A DNA stretch of 64,000 nt, taken from positions 8,496 to 72,495 of the forward strand of contig JBILSZ010000003.1 of assembly GCA_044371755.1 (NCBI GenBank), in the 5' to 3' direction. The stretch's first letter is position 1. Each line of letters opens with the position of its first letter. The translations under genes were made by a program, and so were the position numbers. Origin of the DNA: JAIXWP01 sp044371755 (GTDB taxonomy: Bacteria > Bacteroidota > Bacteroidia > Flavobacteriales_D > Sanyastnellaceae). Shown here piece after piece: positions 25,801 to 34,007 of the stretch. Below the pieces are notes generated by a model. It made no database searches. It saw nothing but the letters and a program-made list of their open reading frames with translations, and was not told the DNA's origin.

Positions 25801-27177
25801 GCCAGTATTTCCAGAAACTCCAGTACCACCATAAAGCATAATCTGTCCATTTTTCCAGATTCCACGCATGTAGTTGTAAAAGTCAGGAGCGTTGTCAGGG
25901 TCACCATTGATTGGGTTGGTACCAATGTTATAATAAACGAATCTTCTCATACCGAAGCGCTCGTTATCGACGATACCATCTCCGTAACCAATGCCAAGGC
26001 CACTATATGGTATGCCATTTTCGGATTGAGCAACAGCAATATCTGAAGTAAGCGGGTTATCAACATCATCTGCATCTTGATATGGACCTTCGAAGAAGTC
26101 AACACCAACTGCAGGAGGGTTGGCACCATAACCGTTCGTTCCGGGACCTGCCTCATCGGTGTTGTCACCATTGTAGCAATATCCAAGACCTCTCTGTACG
26201 TCACAGCCAACATAGTCATCTGTTGAGTTACCCAAGTCAGGGTCTACCCAGCTACCGAAATAAGTGTTGGTAAGCGTTTGTGAACCTTGGTTAATCAACA
26301 CGTAGTTGTAGAACGTCATGTTGTTAATTTCATCATTAGTAGTGAAGGCAAATGCTTGCGCACGAATCTCCATACCGATAGGCTGACCAAGCGATTCAGA
26401 GTGAACGTTACCCTTATCATTAAAAATCCAATAATAAGTTTGGTCACCAAACAATGGAACCACGCTTTCTCTTGTTCTTGTGCGACAGTCGATTTCTTTC
26501 AAGAAGTCATACCATGGGTAATCTCCTTGAGATGGGTCGTAAAGCAAATCACCATCATAATCATAGAAAGGCGCGAGATAAAAATCTTGCCCTAACGATG
26601 GATTACCTTGAGCTGGGTAATTATTGAAATAGGCAGGAGTTTGATAGCTTTCGCAATCGCCATCTCCGCTGGCTATGCAATCGAAGTAAGCACGGTGAAG
26701 CTGTGCATCTTGTCTTAAGCTGATAAAGAATTTATCATATTCAGTACATACTGCATCAGAAACTTCAGCTGTTCCATCGTTGGTGAGAGGTCCAGGCCAG
26801 TAGTCATTACCATCAGCGCGGAAGGTTACCGCAGCTAACTTAAGCTGACCATCAGGAGATTCACCACCCATCCAAAGCGCTCCAGAATAGATTGAAGATA
26901 CACCTCCATCCTTTGGTACTTCATATGCTGCGCGGCTGGTAGCGCGATCCTGCCACATCGAACCACCTGTTTCGATTTTAGCACGGACGCTGTTCCATTC
27001 TAAGTCAGCTCTTGCTTGAGCAGGAGCACATGCTGCTGCACGTGTACCTAAGTGCGCTGTGCGATGAGGGTCGTTGGTAGTCATTCCACTACCATTGGCT
27101 CCCATATAACGCATAGCTTGAGCTTGGGTTGATAAAATAATTACGAGTGCGAGTAAACTAAATTGTTTGATGCTCAT
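22891..27177 (-). CDS. Giant secreted surface protein with T9SS-type C-terminus
   Basis: 1428 residues counted from MSIKQFSLLALVIILSTQAQA, a signal peptide. An AGGAG Shine-Dalgarno sits 5 nt before this ATG, whereas the frame runs to 27219. Conserved parts are SSIYSGALWMGGESPDGQLKLAAVTFR, GNDYWPGPL, FYLAPFYDYDGDLLYDPSQGDYPWYD and QTYYWIFNDKGNVHSESLGQPIGME, seen in a large Bacteroidota family of unknown function. A C-terminal FlgD/sorting-like beta domain reads VVPNPYYAFSTYETGKLDNRVKITNLP ... SGTYIIHIEV. Lies between a SusC-like receptor and a PorV-like protein. It may be a surface partner of the receptor; ligand unknown. Confidence 0.72.
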   Translation of the reverse strand: MSIKQFSLLALVIILSTQAQAMRYMGANGSGMTTNDPHRTAHLGTRAAACAPAQARADLEWNSVRAKIETGGSMWQDRATSRAAYEVPKDGGVSSIYSGALWMGGESPDGQLKLAAVTFRADGNDYWPGPLTNDGTAEVSDAVCTEYDKFFISLRQDAQLHRAYFDCIASGDGDCESYQTPAYFNNYPAQGNPSLGQDFYLAPFYDYDGDLLYDPSQGDYPWYDFLKEIDCRTRTRESVVPLFGDQTYYWIFNDKGNVHSESLGQPIGMEIRAQAFAFTTNDEINNMTFYNYVLINQGSQTLTNTYFGSWVDPDLGNSTDDYVGCDVQRGLGYCYNGDNTDEAGPGTNGYGANPPAVGVDFFEGPYQDADDVDNPLTSDIAVAQSENGIPYSGLGIGYGDGIVDNERFGMRRFVYYNIGTNPINGDPDNAPDFYNYMRGIWKNGQIMLYGGTGVSGNTGVTTVEAGYMFPSDTDPLNWGTNGIPMPTWSEETSNNPSGDRRFIQSAGPFTLEPGDYNNITVGVVWARSFQGDARASVNLLKDADDKAQALFDNCFELVSGPDAPDVSVRELENELILMLSNENTVSNNYLEGYSEFDASIPESINSLGLTFTEAQRSYAFEGYLVYQLANAEVGPEELEDPSKARLIFETDVANGVSDIVNYEFQAATELIVPTLKVNGADEGITRSIRITTDAFAQGQNTLINHKTYYFMAIAYGYNNYLEYNPVSRNGQSRAFISSRKAASGEIPVITGIPRAPMNGIVQNAAYGQGIPLTQIEGQGSGSLFTFLTPESEATILEDGVDLTPTYVGGASPVSVIVIDPLRVQDAEWELKLTGDTDFNETNPDSLFWQLTNLTNGDVIPHYKSYRVASEDVILDYGIAVNWGEYRSPIVSDDYPSDIPEIITSTISYANPSSAWLFGIPDEDGQTSFNWIRSGSDGVDSEGTFDENLYADYNLNYLNNLGLDLPAADPDQIFEDIVFGTWAPYALASYSQSNTVNNVTTYANNAAPLLGLVSMTNYNRSSTDPIGSIWQSTPLAITNTARPMARLDRLNSIDVVFTSDKSKWTRCPVLEMQSDPALAQGFSLSDRFVKNQLRRAPSVDKNGRRAGQEGYNDADGTLNGLQPTGMGWFPGYAIDIHTGERLNMAFGEDSWLASENGRDMIWNPTSNFTSPDGTQNFFGGQHWIFVFRNSAFEQIPSSNLTLMPRYDQGQTFYNIASTTNFNGALTPTSGGLTAYKTLWASCSWIGSAIKINDQVPFLSVEQGLIPNEARVSIRVSRPYKRWSSTSATLNNPEQNGATNGWRNLYRFTTKGFNPTILTGEALEDELNEINVVPNPYYAFSTYETGKLDNRVKITNLPQTCTISIFDMNGTRVRQFRKADPTTSLDWDLKNEKNIPIASGTYIIHIEVPGVGEKILKWFGVMRPVDLDRF

Positions 27178-27182
27178 TATTT

Positions 27183-27187
27183 CTCCT
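27183..27187 (-). promoter_or_regulatory. Shine-Dalgarno AGGAG fixing the 27177 start
   Basis: AGGAG (minus strand) followed by AAATA and ATG, 5 nt apart. Strong SD sequences are uncommon in front of Bacteroidota genes and this one decides among three in-frame ATGs (27219, 27207 and 27177). Confidence 0.6.
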
Positions 27188-27225
27188 CGATTAAAGTTCA
27201 TTTTCATTTCTCTTAACACGGACCA

Positions 27226-30200
27226 TTAAAAATCAAATCTGATACCCAAGCGGATTTGACGAGGTGCCGCCAAATTGTATGGGTTGTTCACGAACATTGA
27301 ATAGTAGTTGCGGAATGAATCAGGATTATTTTGAGCTTCGATCAACGCTGTGTAGCGAGCAGAAGACAAGAATCCGTCATCATCAGGAGTACCAGTGTAG
27401 CGATATACACCGTTAATATTGCGAGTGTTCAGTAAGTTTACTACCCAGAGGTATACGTTCAAATTTGTAACTCTCTTTTTTTCCTCAGTTTTTCCAAACA
27501 CCAACGTGAAGTTACGATCCAACTGCAAGTCAACGTTGAATTGCCATGGCAAACGAGCACCGTTCAAGCTTCCACGTGTTGATGGTGGAACCTCACCTGT
27601 GATAGGTGTAGCAAATTGCTGTGAGGTATATGGTGTCCCAGAACCAAGATTGGCAATAAGGTTAGCACCAGTATTTTCGAAAATCTTCTTACCAAACCAC
27701 ACTGGACCATTGTACTCAGCACCTTCACCATAACGGTAGTCAAGAGTCGTAATGATACGGTGACGTTGGTCGAAGTTAACTGGGTTAACTGTTCTCAAGT
27801 TCGGAAGACCATTATTGATCAACGCCAACTGAGTAGCAGTGGTAGAACCTGTACCATCAGCAAATTGAAGTGTGTAGGAAGTTTTAATCCAAATGTTTCC
27901 AGTCTTTCTTAGATCATAAGTTAAAGTCAAACCTTTAACTGTACCGAAGTCGAGGTTACCGAATGTTCTGTAGGTAACAGGGTAAGCACCAACATAACTT
28001 CTAACCTGAATCATATCGCGCAATTCACGATAGAATGCTTCTAACTTAATAGAAGAACTCTTAGAAAGAATTTGTTGGAATCCAAGCGCATAGTCTACTG
28101 TCTTTTCTGGACGAAGATTAGGGTTGTTGATCAAGTCGTTTCTGTTGGCCAAATAGAAGTAGTCAATTGGGTTGAAACGATTCGCTTCTGTTGGACGCTG
28201 AGTCAAGATGTCATAGTGAGCAAAGAACAACGCTTCATCTGAAATAGGGAATGAGAAAGCAATACGGGGCATAATGTTCACTGCTGGATCATAGTCACGG
28301 AAGGCAGATGATGTAAGTGTTCCAGGTTCACCTTGCAATAGTGGGTTGAGGTTACCGCCGCTACCAACAGTCGTTAGAGGGTCAGTCACAACTTGTCCTT
28401 GAGCATTATACCATGTATCTCCATTGCGGAAACCAGTAACTGCTGTAGGGTTATTTACATCATTAACATAGACTACATAATTGTCACCCATGTTAGATGG
28501 GGCAGTGTAACCACTGAAGCGTGAGAAGTCAGCTTCTCCAACGGTTGTTCCAACACCTACTACATATGGGTCTTTCAATACGGGTTGGTTTGCATCGTAA
28601 CGGTCGATACGAAGACCCACGTTGAAGATGAGGTCGTCAAACGCGAACTTGTCCATGATATAACCACTCGTATAAATTGGTTCAAATGCCCCAATTGAGC
28701 GGCTGAAATAAGTTCTGTTTCCTACAGTGTATTGATCTTGGAAGAAGTCATCAATGGTTGGGCGGCCTCTCACACGTTTTCCAGTGTGATCATATCCGAA
28801 GTAGCTCACCAAGTTGTTACCCTGATTGAGAAGGTCTTCTGCACCGAACATTGAAAGGTCTAAGTCTTCTGGATTGATGTTATCGAGATTGATGAAGTCA
28901 GTGCCATTAGGATCTAGCCCAAGTGCTTCTCTTAAGCGGTAGTCAAACTCAAATTGTCCATCACCACGCAATCTGTTGAAATAAGTATAGGCGAAACCAT
29001 CCACAATTACATTGGTTGAATCGTAGTCAGTTCCTGGTGCATTGTCCAACTCGAGGATGTGGCTATTGGTGTAAAGACGACCAATTTGCCAAAGTCCTAC
29101 TGGAGCTAAAGAATAACCAGCATCGCGACGTTGTTCAAACTCGAAACCGAGTTCAAGTGCATGGTTACCGATATCGGCAGAACCACGTCCACTAACGCGG
29201 AACTGTGTGCTCAAACTTTCACTATAGTTATTGTTTTGAGTTCCGATATAGGACCACAAATTGTATGTAGCGTCTGGACTAAAGCCATTGATCAAACCAT
29301 TAACAGCAAGAATGAATTCTGTATTCGCATATGGGTTGAATGGTAGTCCTTGGTTGATGAAGATTTGATTTGGATCGCGGATAATGTTGCCATTGTTATC
29401 TGTGATAGCCGCCAAAGTTTCCTGATCTACGGGTTGACTAAAGAATTGACTCGTCAACGTAGCAGTTTCTGGGTTAAAGTCTGATGGAGTGAAGAAGATA
29501 TTGATATCCTGAACACCTGTCTGACGGAAATAGTTTCCGTTGAAGTCATAGGAGTTACCGCTGATTTGATCGAAGTAACCGATGTGACCATATTTGAATA
29601 CATCATCCTTGTGCGTGTCGTCTTGGCGCAATCTGAAGTTACGGCTATAGTCGACCATGATGGTGTAGAATATGTTCTTAAGATTATTGGCAGAAGACTC
29701 TTTACCTTCTGCGTTTTTAAAGCGCTGGCTCAACTTTGCATAGGCTCTCCAGTCCAAGTCTGTTGCTTGCTGGTTGTTGTCCCAGTTCATCAACATATTG
29801 CTGTAGCTAAATTGATTACCTCTTCCGAATGAACCAGTACCTCCTAGAGTGAAAGTAACGTTTTCAGAAAGATTGAAGTCAAACTTCGCTACCATCGTAG
29901 CCTGACGGCTTCTTGCATTCAGATTAGTTTTGACTTTTTCAAAGTCATTTGGAGTAAGGAAGTCCGCATTGTAAAGAACGCCATTTCCCTGTGGGTTAAG
30001 GCGAATAGGATTTTCCACTAACGCTTCACGAACATCATCTTTGATCTTCCAGTTACCACCAAAAGCGGGGTTTGGGTCTACGATGTCTGTGTAGTTTCCA
30101 GAGAGGAAGAAACCAACGATAGGTCTTATTTTCTTTCCATCCTGATCCTTTTTAAATACGATAGGGCCAGAAAGCGAACCTTCAATCAAGTTGTAACCGA

Positions 30201-30963
30201 AGTTGTCGAGTCCAACAGCTCTATCTCCGCTTTTGAATCCAGAAGTAATGACTTCAAGACCTCCAGTATATTTAGAAGAAGCGCTACGCAGAGAAACGTT
30301 GATTACACCACCTGTTGCATCACCGATGTTTGCAGGAATACCACCGGTGATTACCGATACCTCTTCGATAGATGACTTTGGGAGAGCTGTGCTACCGCGT
30401 ACTTTGATACCATCGATGTATACCCAAGTAGATCCAGTACGAGCACCACGAATCGAGATACCTCCGCCTGTACCAGCAGAGTTTACACCAGCCACCGTTC
30501 CAGCAAGACCGCCGATGTCTCGGCTAGGCATTTTGGCAATTTCTTCGCGAGTTACCGTTCCACCAGAGGCACCACCATCTTTGTCAATGAGAGGTACTTT
30601 ATAGTCCACGATTTCGATGGTCTGCAATTCGGATCCAGAGCTGAGTTCAGCATTGGCTTCCTGAATTTTACCATTAGAAATGGGAACACCTTTGATCGTT
30701 TGAGACGCATATCCTACCATCGAGAACTGTACATCATATGTACCTGGATCGATAGGTTTGATGGTGTATTTACCATCAAAGTCCGTTGTTCCACCAGTAA
30801 TCAAATTACCGTTGAGGAATATAACGACGTTCGCAAAAGGCACGGGCTCTTTGGTGTCTTTGTCCGTGACTTTTCCTCGTAGTGTACCGCCAGAGGCCTG
30901 TGCTAGGGCTCCGGTGACTGCGGATAACATGAGTGCTAATAACAAGTAAACTTTTCTCTGCAT
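27226..30963 (-). CDS. TonB-dependent outer-membrane receptor with carboxypeptidase-like domain
   Basis: 1245 residues. Signal peptide 1-21. A CarboxypepD-regulatory-like beta domain at ~25-115 (SGGTLRGKVTDKDTKEPVPFANVVIFLNG) is followed by a plug domain (~125-230; GGLAGTVAGVNSAGTGGGISIRG, a TonB-plug glycine motif) and a 22-strand barrel. The C-terminus AAPRQIRLGIRFDF ends in phenylalanine. No SusD gene is adjacent, so it is not a standard Sus pair; the 1428-residue protein takes that place. The substrate is unknown. First gene of the three-gene unit, whose upstream region has no perfect -7 box. Confidence 0.9.
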   Translation of the reverse strand: MQRKVYLLLALMLSAVTGALAQASGGTLRGKVTDKDTKEPVPFANVVIFLNGNLITGGTTDFDGKYTIKPIDPGTYDVQFSMVGYASQTIKGVPISNGKIQEANAELSSGSELQTIEIVDYKVPLIDKDGGASGGTVTREEIAKMPSRDIGGLAGTVAGVNSAGTGGGISIRGARTGSTWVYIDGIKVRGSTALPKSSIEEVSVITGGIPANIGDATGGVINVSLRSASSKYTGGLEVITSGFKSGDRAVGLDNFGYNLIEGSLSGPIVFKKDQDGKKIRPIVGFFLSGNYTDIVDPNPAFGGNWKIKDDVREALVENPIRLNPQGNGVLYNADFLTPNDFEKVKTNLNARSRQATMVAKFDFNLSENVTFTLGGTGSFGRGNQFSYSNMLMNWDNNQQATDLDWRAYAKLSQRFKNAEGKESSANNLKNIFYTIMVDYSRNFRLRQDDTHKDDVFKYGHIGYFDQISGNSYDFNGNYFRQTGVQDINIFFTPSDFNPETATLTSQFFSQPVDQETLAAITDNNGNIIRDPNQIFINQGLPFNPYANTEFILAVNGLINGFSPDATYNLWSYIGTQNNNYSESLSTQFRVSGRGSADIGNHALELGFEFEQRRDAGYSLAPVGLWQIGRLYTNSHILELDNAPGTDYDSTNVIVDGFAYTYFNRLRGDGQFEFDYRLREALGLDPNGTDFINLDNINPEDLDLSMFGAEDLLNQGNNLVSYFGYDHTGKRVRGRPTIDDFFQDQYTVGNRTYFSRSIGAFEPIYTSGYIMDKFAFDDLIFNVGLRIDRYDANQPVLKDPYVVGVGTTVGEADFSRFSGYTAPSNMGDNYVVYVNDVNNPTAVTGFRNGDTWYNAQGQVVTDPLTTVGSGGNLNPLLQGEPGTLTSSAFRDYDPAVNIMPRIAFSFPISDEALFFAHYDILTQRPTEANRFNPIDYFYLANRNDLINNPNLRPEKTVDYALGFQQILSKSSSIKLEAFYRELRDMIQVRSYVGAYPVTYRTFGNLDFGTVKGLTLTYDLRKTGNIWIKTSYTLQFADGTGSTTATQLALINNGLPNLRTVNPVNFDQRHRIITTLDYRYGEGAEYNGPVWFGKKIFENTGANLIANLGSGTPYTSQQFATPITGEVPPSTRGSLNGARLPWQFNVDLQLDRNFTLVFGKTEEKKRVTNLNVYLWVVNLLNTRNINGVYRYTGTPDDDGFLSSARYTALIEAQNNPDSFRNYYSMFVNNPYNLAAPRQIRLGIRFDF

Positions 30964-31296
30964 AACAGACAGGTTAAGGTAAATCTTTTGCTGCGGTTTT
31001 TATGAAACGGCGGCTAAAATATGAAATCTTCTGTGTTTTAACGGATATTAACCAAATCCTTTTAAATCAGCTGATATCGAATATTTTAAGGTCCGTTTTC
31101 TTGTTCTTTTTGTTCTTTTGTCTCGTTGTAAAGGGTTACAATTCGTTAAAATTCTCTTCAAAAATACGTCATGATGCAACTAACGCTATCAATTGAGATT
31201 TGAATATTCTTGTAAATCTATACATGTCTGCACCCGCTCATAAATAAAAAAGCCCACTCATCATTGAGTAGGCTTGTTGTTTTATTTTACTGAAAA
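30964..31296. other. 333-bp intergenic region
   Basis: AT-rich spacer upstream of the TonB receptor. It holds one terminator for the minus-strand gene at 31297-31602 (31245-31276) and a weak -7-like TATTTTAG (minus strand, 31014-31021). I see no tRNA, no convincing operator and no coding frame with a plausible start. The region between is low-complexity T-rich DNA. Confidence 0.6.
31245..31276 (-). terminator. Terminator of the 31297-32510 unit
   Basis: AGCCCACTCA (31251-31260) pairs with TGAGTAGGCT (31265-31274) except one mismatch, with a T run on the minus strand at 31245-31250. It lies 21 nt past the gene's stop. Confidence 0.8.
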
Positions 31297-31602
31297 TCAG
31301 AATTTTCTTTTTCGAAAGAGCCTTTTGTGCCAAGGCACCGATTTTCCTTGTGAGTGTTTTTGTGCCTTTTTAAGATTTTTTTTCATTCGCTTCTTGGTAT
31401 CCTTCGTCTGAAGATCTTCCAAATGATCTCGGTGGTCAAGGTACTCAGCTTCTTTTTGTTTGCGTTGAGCTTCTTTTTGATCCACGGCGTTTTCTCTTGT
31501 TTGCTTATTTTCCTCTTTTGGTGGACGCTTTTGGGCATGCGTTTCTAGTGAACCGAATATCAGAATTCCAGCAATCATTATAACCACAGCGTCTCTGTTC
31601 AT
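31297..31602 (-). CDS. Small basic secreted protein
   Basis: 101 residues. An N-terminal hydrophobic segment ending THAQ reads as a signal peptide (MNRDAVVIMIAGILIFGSLE). The mature 78 residues are dominated by K, E, Q, R with a heptad-like QTRENAVDQKEAQRKQKEAE, and end in KSVPWHKRLFRKRKF. It resembles short Bacteroidota proteins of unknown role; periplasmic localisation is inferred. Its ATG overlaps the stop of the upstream gene (ATGA), so the pair is cotranscribed. Confidence 0.6.
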   Translation of the reverse strand: MNRDAVVIMIAGILIFGSLETHAQKRPPKEENKQTRENAVDQKEAQRKQKEAEYLDHRDHLEDLQTKDTKKRMKKNLKKAQKHSQGKSVPWHKRLFRKRKF

Positions 31603-32510
31603 TTTTTTTCGGATTCTATTGAGTAAAACTCATAATTAAACTTGGTTATTGTGATGGCCTTGGTATACATATCCTGGTCCAATATGGCTTCAATCAACAT
31701 TTTTTCGGTGTAGAGTACTTCGACCTCTTGCTCCATTACCTCGCCTTTGTACTTTTCAAACTTCAATAAGTTTCCAAGAGGGTCGTAGTAAAAGAGGTGT
31801 TTGGCAGCAATTTGATTTGCACCTTCTACCCACTCTATTTTTTGCAGCCAGCCTTTGTCATTATAGTAATAATTTTTGGTGCGATTCCGATTGCTCATTA
31901 CCAGTTCCTCGCGTTCGGATAGCATATAGCCAAGAGAGTTTCGTGTGGTAATGATGTGCGAGTATAGCAAGCCATAGTTATTGTAACACGATTTGCGAAT
32001 TACTGTATCGGATTGTTGGAGGTATTTGAAACTTTCCGAATTGATAGCTATGCTATTGCCAGCCTCGAGTTCCTTGGCGTTTTCGGAAATGTTTTCACTC
32101 TTTCCAAAATCGAGTCGTTCGACGCGGCCGTCTTTATCATAGATGAATTTTTTTGTAAAAAAGCCTCTATTTCCTTTTTCAGTGCGAAGCTCCACCTCTC
32201 CAAGATCATTTCGCTTGTACTCGATAGTCATGCTGTCCACTAGGTGCAGCACAGAGCTTACTTTGTCTAGCTGCGTGAGCAGGCCTACCTCATTAAAACG
32301 ATAGATGAACACATCTGGTCGTTGCTCAATAGGGCGTTGAGGTCTCTTGATGGAGACGCTTCCTTGAACCGATTTTATTTTGTTTTGCCACAAGAATTCT
32401 TGATTAAAGTAATTTTCGTCCTCAAAGACATTGCCTTTTCTATTATCTATAATCTGAGCGTTGCAAAGGCTCGCCGCAGCCACCATGAAGGACAAAATGA
32501 TTTTTTTCAT
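31599..32510 (-). CDS. Periplasmic/surface protein with YD-like repeats
   Basis: 303 residues from MKKIILSFMVAAASLCNAQ (signal peptide); the frame extends upstream to 32627, but that part has no signal. Repeats of about 20-25 residues such as YDKDGRVERLDFG, YNDKGWLQKIEWVEG and YYDPLGNLLKFEKYKGE resemble YD/RHS strands, though fewer than in a full Rhs cage and without a C-terminal toxin. It is most likely a small beta-solenoid-like envelope protein. The molecular role is unknown. It is followed by the 101-residue basic protein with an ATGA overlap. Confidence 0.65.
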   Translation of the reverse strand: MKKIILSFMVAAASLCNAQIIDNRKGNVFEDENYFNQEFLWQNKIKSVQGSVSIKRPQRPIEQRPDVFIYRFNEVGLLTQLDKVSSVLHLVDSMTIEYKRNDLGEVELRTEKGNRGFFTKKFIYDKDGRVERLDFGKSENISENAKELEAGNSIAINSESFKYLQQSDTVIRKSCYNNYGLLYSHIITTRNSLGYMLSEREELVMSNRNRTKNYYYNDKGWLQKIEWVEGANQIAAKHLFYYDPLGNLLKFEKYKGEVMEQEVEVLYTEKMLIEAILDQDMYTKAITITKFNYEFYSIESEKK

Positions 32511-32708
32511 AAAAACGAAATTGCTAAAACAATGCCTAAGTGATTCTTTGTTGCGACATTGAAGATGCAAACATAAATGAAGCTTTAGGGATATAAGCGA
32601 GATGCAAGATTCACAATTAACCATCACTTGTTAGTGAGAAAACGAAGCCTTTACCTATATGGTGCATAAAATTGAATGAACCAGATGGTGTTCAACGCTT
32701 TTGTCAAG

Positions 32709-32716
32709 TATTTTTG
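32709..32716 (+). promoter_or_regulatory. -7 box of glyA
   Basis: TATTTTTG, a perfect TAnnTTTG match, 19 nt before the ATG at 32736. No -33 TTG at the normal 19-21-nt distance. Confidence 0.5.
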
Positions 32717-32735
32717 CGGCCAATTATAAAACATC

Positions 32736-34007
32736 ATGCGCGACCAAATCATATTTGATCTTATTCAAAAGGAACATCATCGTCAACTTCACGGTATTGA
32801 GTTGATAGCCTCAGAAAACTTTGTGAGCAACCAAGTGATGGAGGCAATGGGCTCTGTTTTGACCAATAAATATGCAGAAGGCTTGCCTGGTAAGCGCTAC
32901 TATGGTGGCTGTCAGATTGTAGATCAGGTAGAACAGTTGGCGATTGATCGTTTGAAAGAACTTTTCGGTGCCGCATGGGCGAATGTTCAGCCACACAGCG
33001 GAGCCAATGCAAATAGCTCCGTGATGCTCGCAGTATTGCAACCAGGTGATAAGATAATGGGCCTTGACTTGGCTCAGGGGGGGCATCTTACCCACGGCAG
33101 TCCCGTGAATTACAGCGGCAAATTATACAAGCCTGTATTTTATGGTGTAGAAAAGGAAACTGGTCGTGTCAATATGGACGAGGTGGAGAGAATAGCACTT
33201 GCCGAGAAGCCTAAGTTGCTTATTTGTGGTGCAAGCGCTTATAGCCGCGATTGGGATTATGCAAGATTCAGAGCAATCGCAGATAAAATTGGAGCACTAC
33301 TCCTGGCAGATATTTCTCACCCTGCAGGACTTATTGCGGCGGGTTTGCTCAATGATCCAATGCAACATTGCCATATTGTGACATCTACCACTCACAAGAC
33401 ATTGCGCGGGCCTCGGGGTGGAATCATAATGATAGGGAATGACTTCGAAAATCCTTTTGGTTTGAAAACTCCGAAAGGGGAGTTGCGAATGATGTCATCA
33501 TTACTGGACTCTGCTGTCTTCCCAGGAATGCAAGGTGGGCCTTTGGAGCACGTGATTGGAGCAAAGGCCGTAGCATTCGGCGAAGCGTTGCAACCTTCAT
33601 TCAAGGAGTACGGACGTCAGGTGATGAAAAACGCGTCTGCTCTCGCATCGAGTTTGATAGAAATGGGCTACGGAATTGTAAGTGGTGGAACAGACAATCA
33701 TTGCTTCCTAGTGGATTTGAGGAGTAAGAGCATCACAGGAAAAGATGCTGAAAACGCACTCGTGGCAGCCGATATCACAGTAAACAAAAACATGGTTCCA
33801 TTTGATGACAAATCTCCTTTTGTAACCAGTGGTATCCGTATTGGTACGCCCGCTATTACAACACGGGGATTAAAAGAAGAACACATGCCGACCATTGCAA
33901 CGCTTATTGATCGCGTTTTGATGAATAAGGATGACGAAAAGATCATCACAAATGCACGCGCAGAAGTGAATGAATTGATGGAGAGCTTTGAATTATTTGC
34001 TGTCTAA
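32736..34007 (+). CDS. glyA: Serine hydroxymethyltransferase
   Basis: PLP enzyme interconverting serine and glycine with loading of tetrahydrofolate; supplies the methylene-tetrahydrofolate used by thyA. 423 residues. The PLP-binding lysine is K221 in the STTHKTLRGPRGG motif. The N-terminus ELIASENFVS and the substrate loop YAEGLPGKRYYGGCQ are intact. The stop overlaps the convergent OstA-like gene by 15 bp. No neighbours of glycine cleavage are present. Confidence 0.98.
   Translation: MRDQIIFDLIQKEHHRQLHGIELIASENFVSNQVMEAMGSVLTNKYAEGLPGKRYYGGCQIVDQVEQLAIDRLKELFGAAWANVQPHSGANANSSVMLAVLQPGDKIMGLDLAQGGHLTHGSPVNYSGKLYKPVFYGVEKETGRVNMDEVERIALAEKPKLLICGASAYSRDWDYARFRAIADKIGALLLADISHPAGLIAAGLLNDPMQHCHIVTSTTHKTLRGPRGGIIMIGNDFENPFGLKTPKGELRMMSSLLDSAVFPGMQGGPLEHVIGAKAVAFGEALQPSFKEYGRQVMKNASALASSLIEMGYGIVSGGTDNHCFLVDLRSKSITGKDAENALVAADITVNKNMVPFDDKSPFVTSGIRIGTPAITTRGLKEEHMPTIATLIDRVLMNKDDEKIITNARAEVNELMESFELFAV

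Noticed and set aside
31599..32510. Possible Rhs-type toxin because of YD-like repeats
   Set aside because: Too short, no Rhs core motif, no C-terminal toxin and no immunity gene downstream.
32624..32637. Short hairpin TCACT-TGTT-AGTGA before glyA
   Set aside because: Five-base stem, no T tract, easily found by chance in AT-rich DNA.
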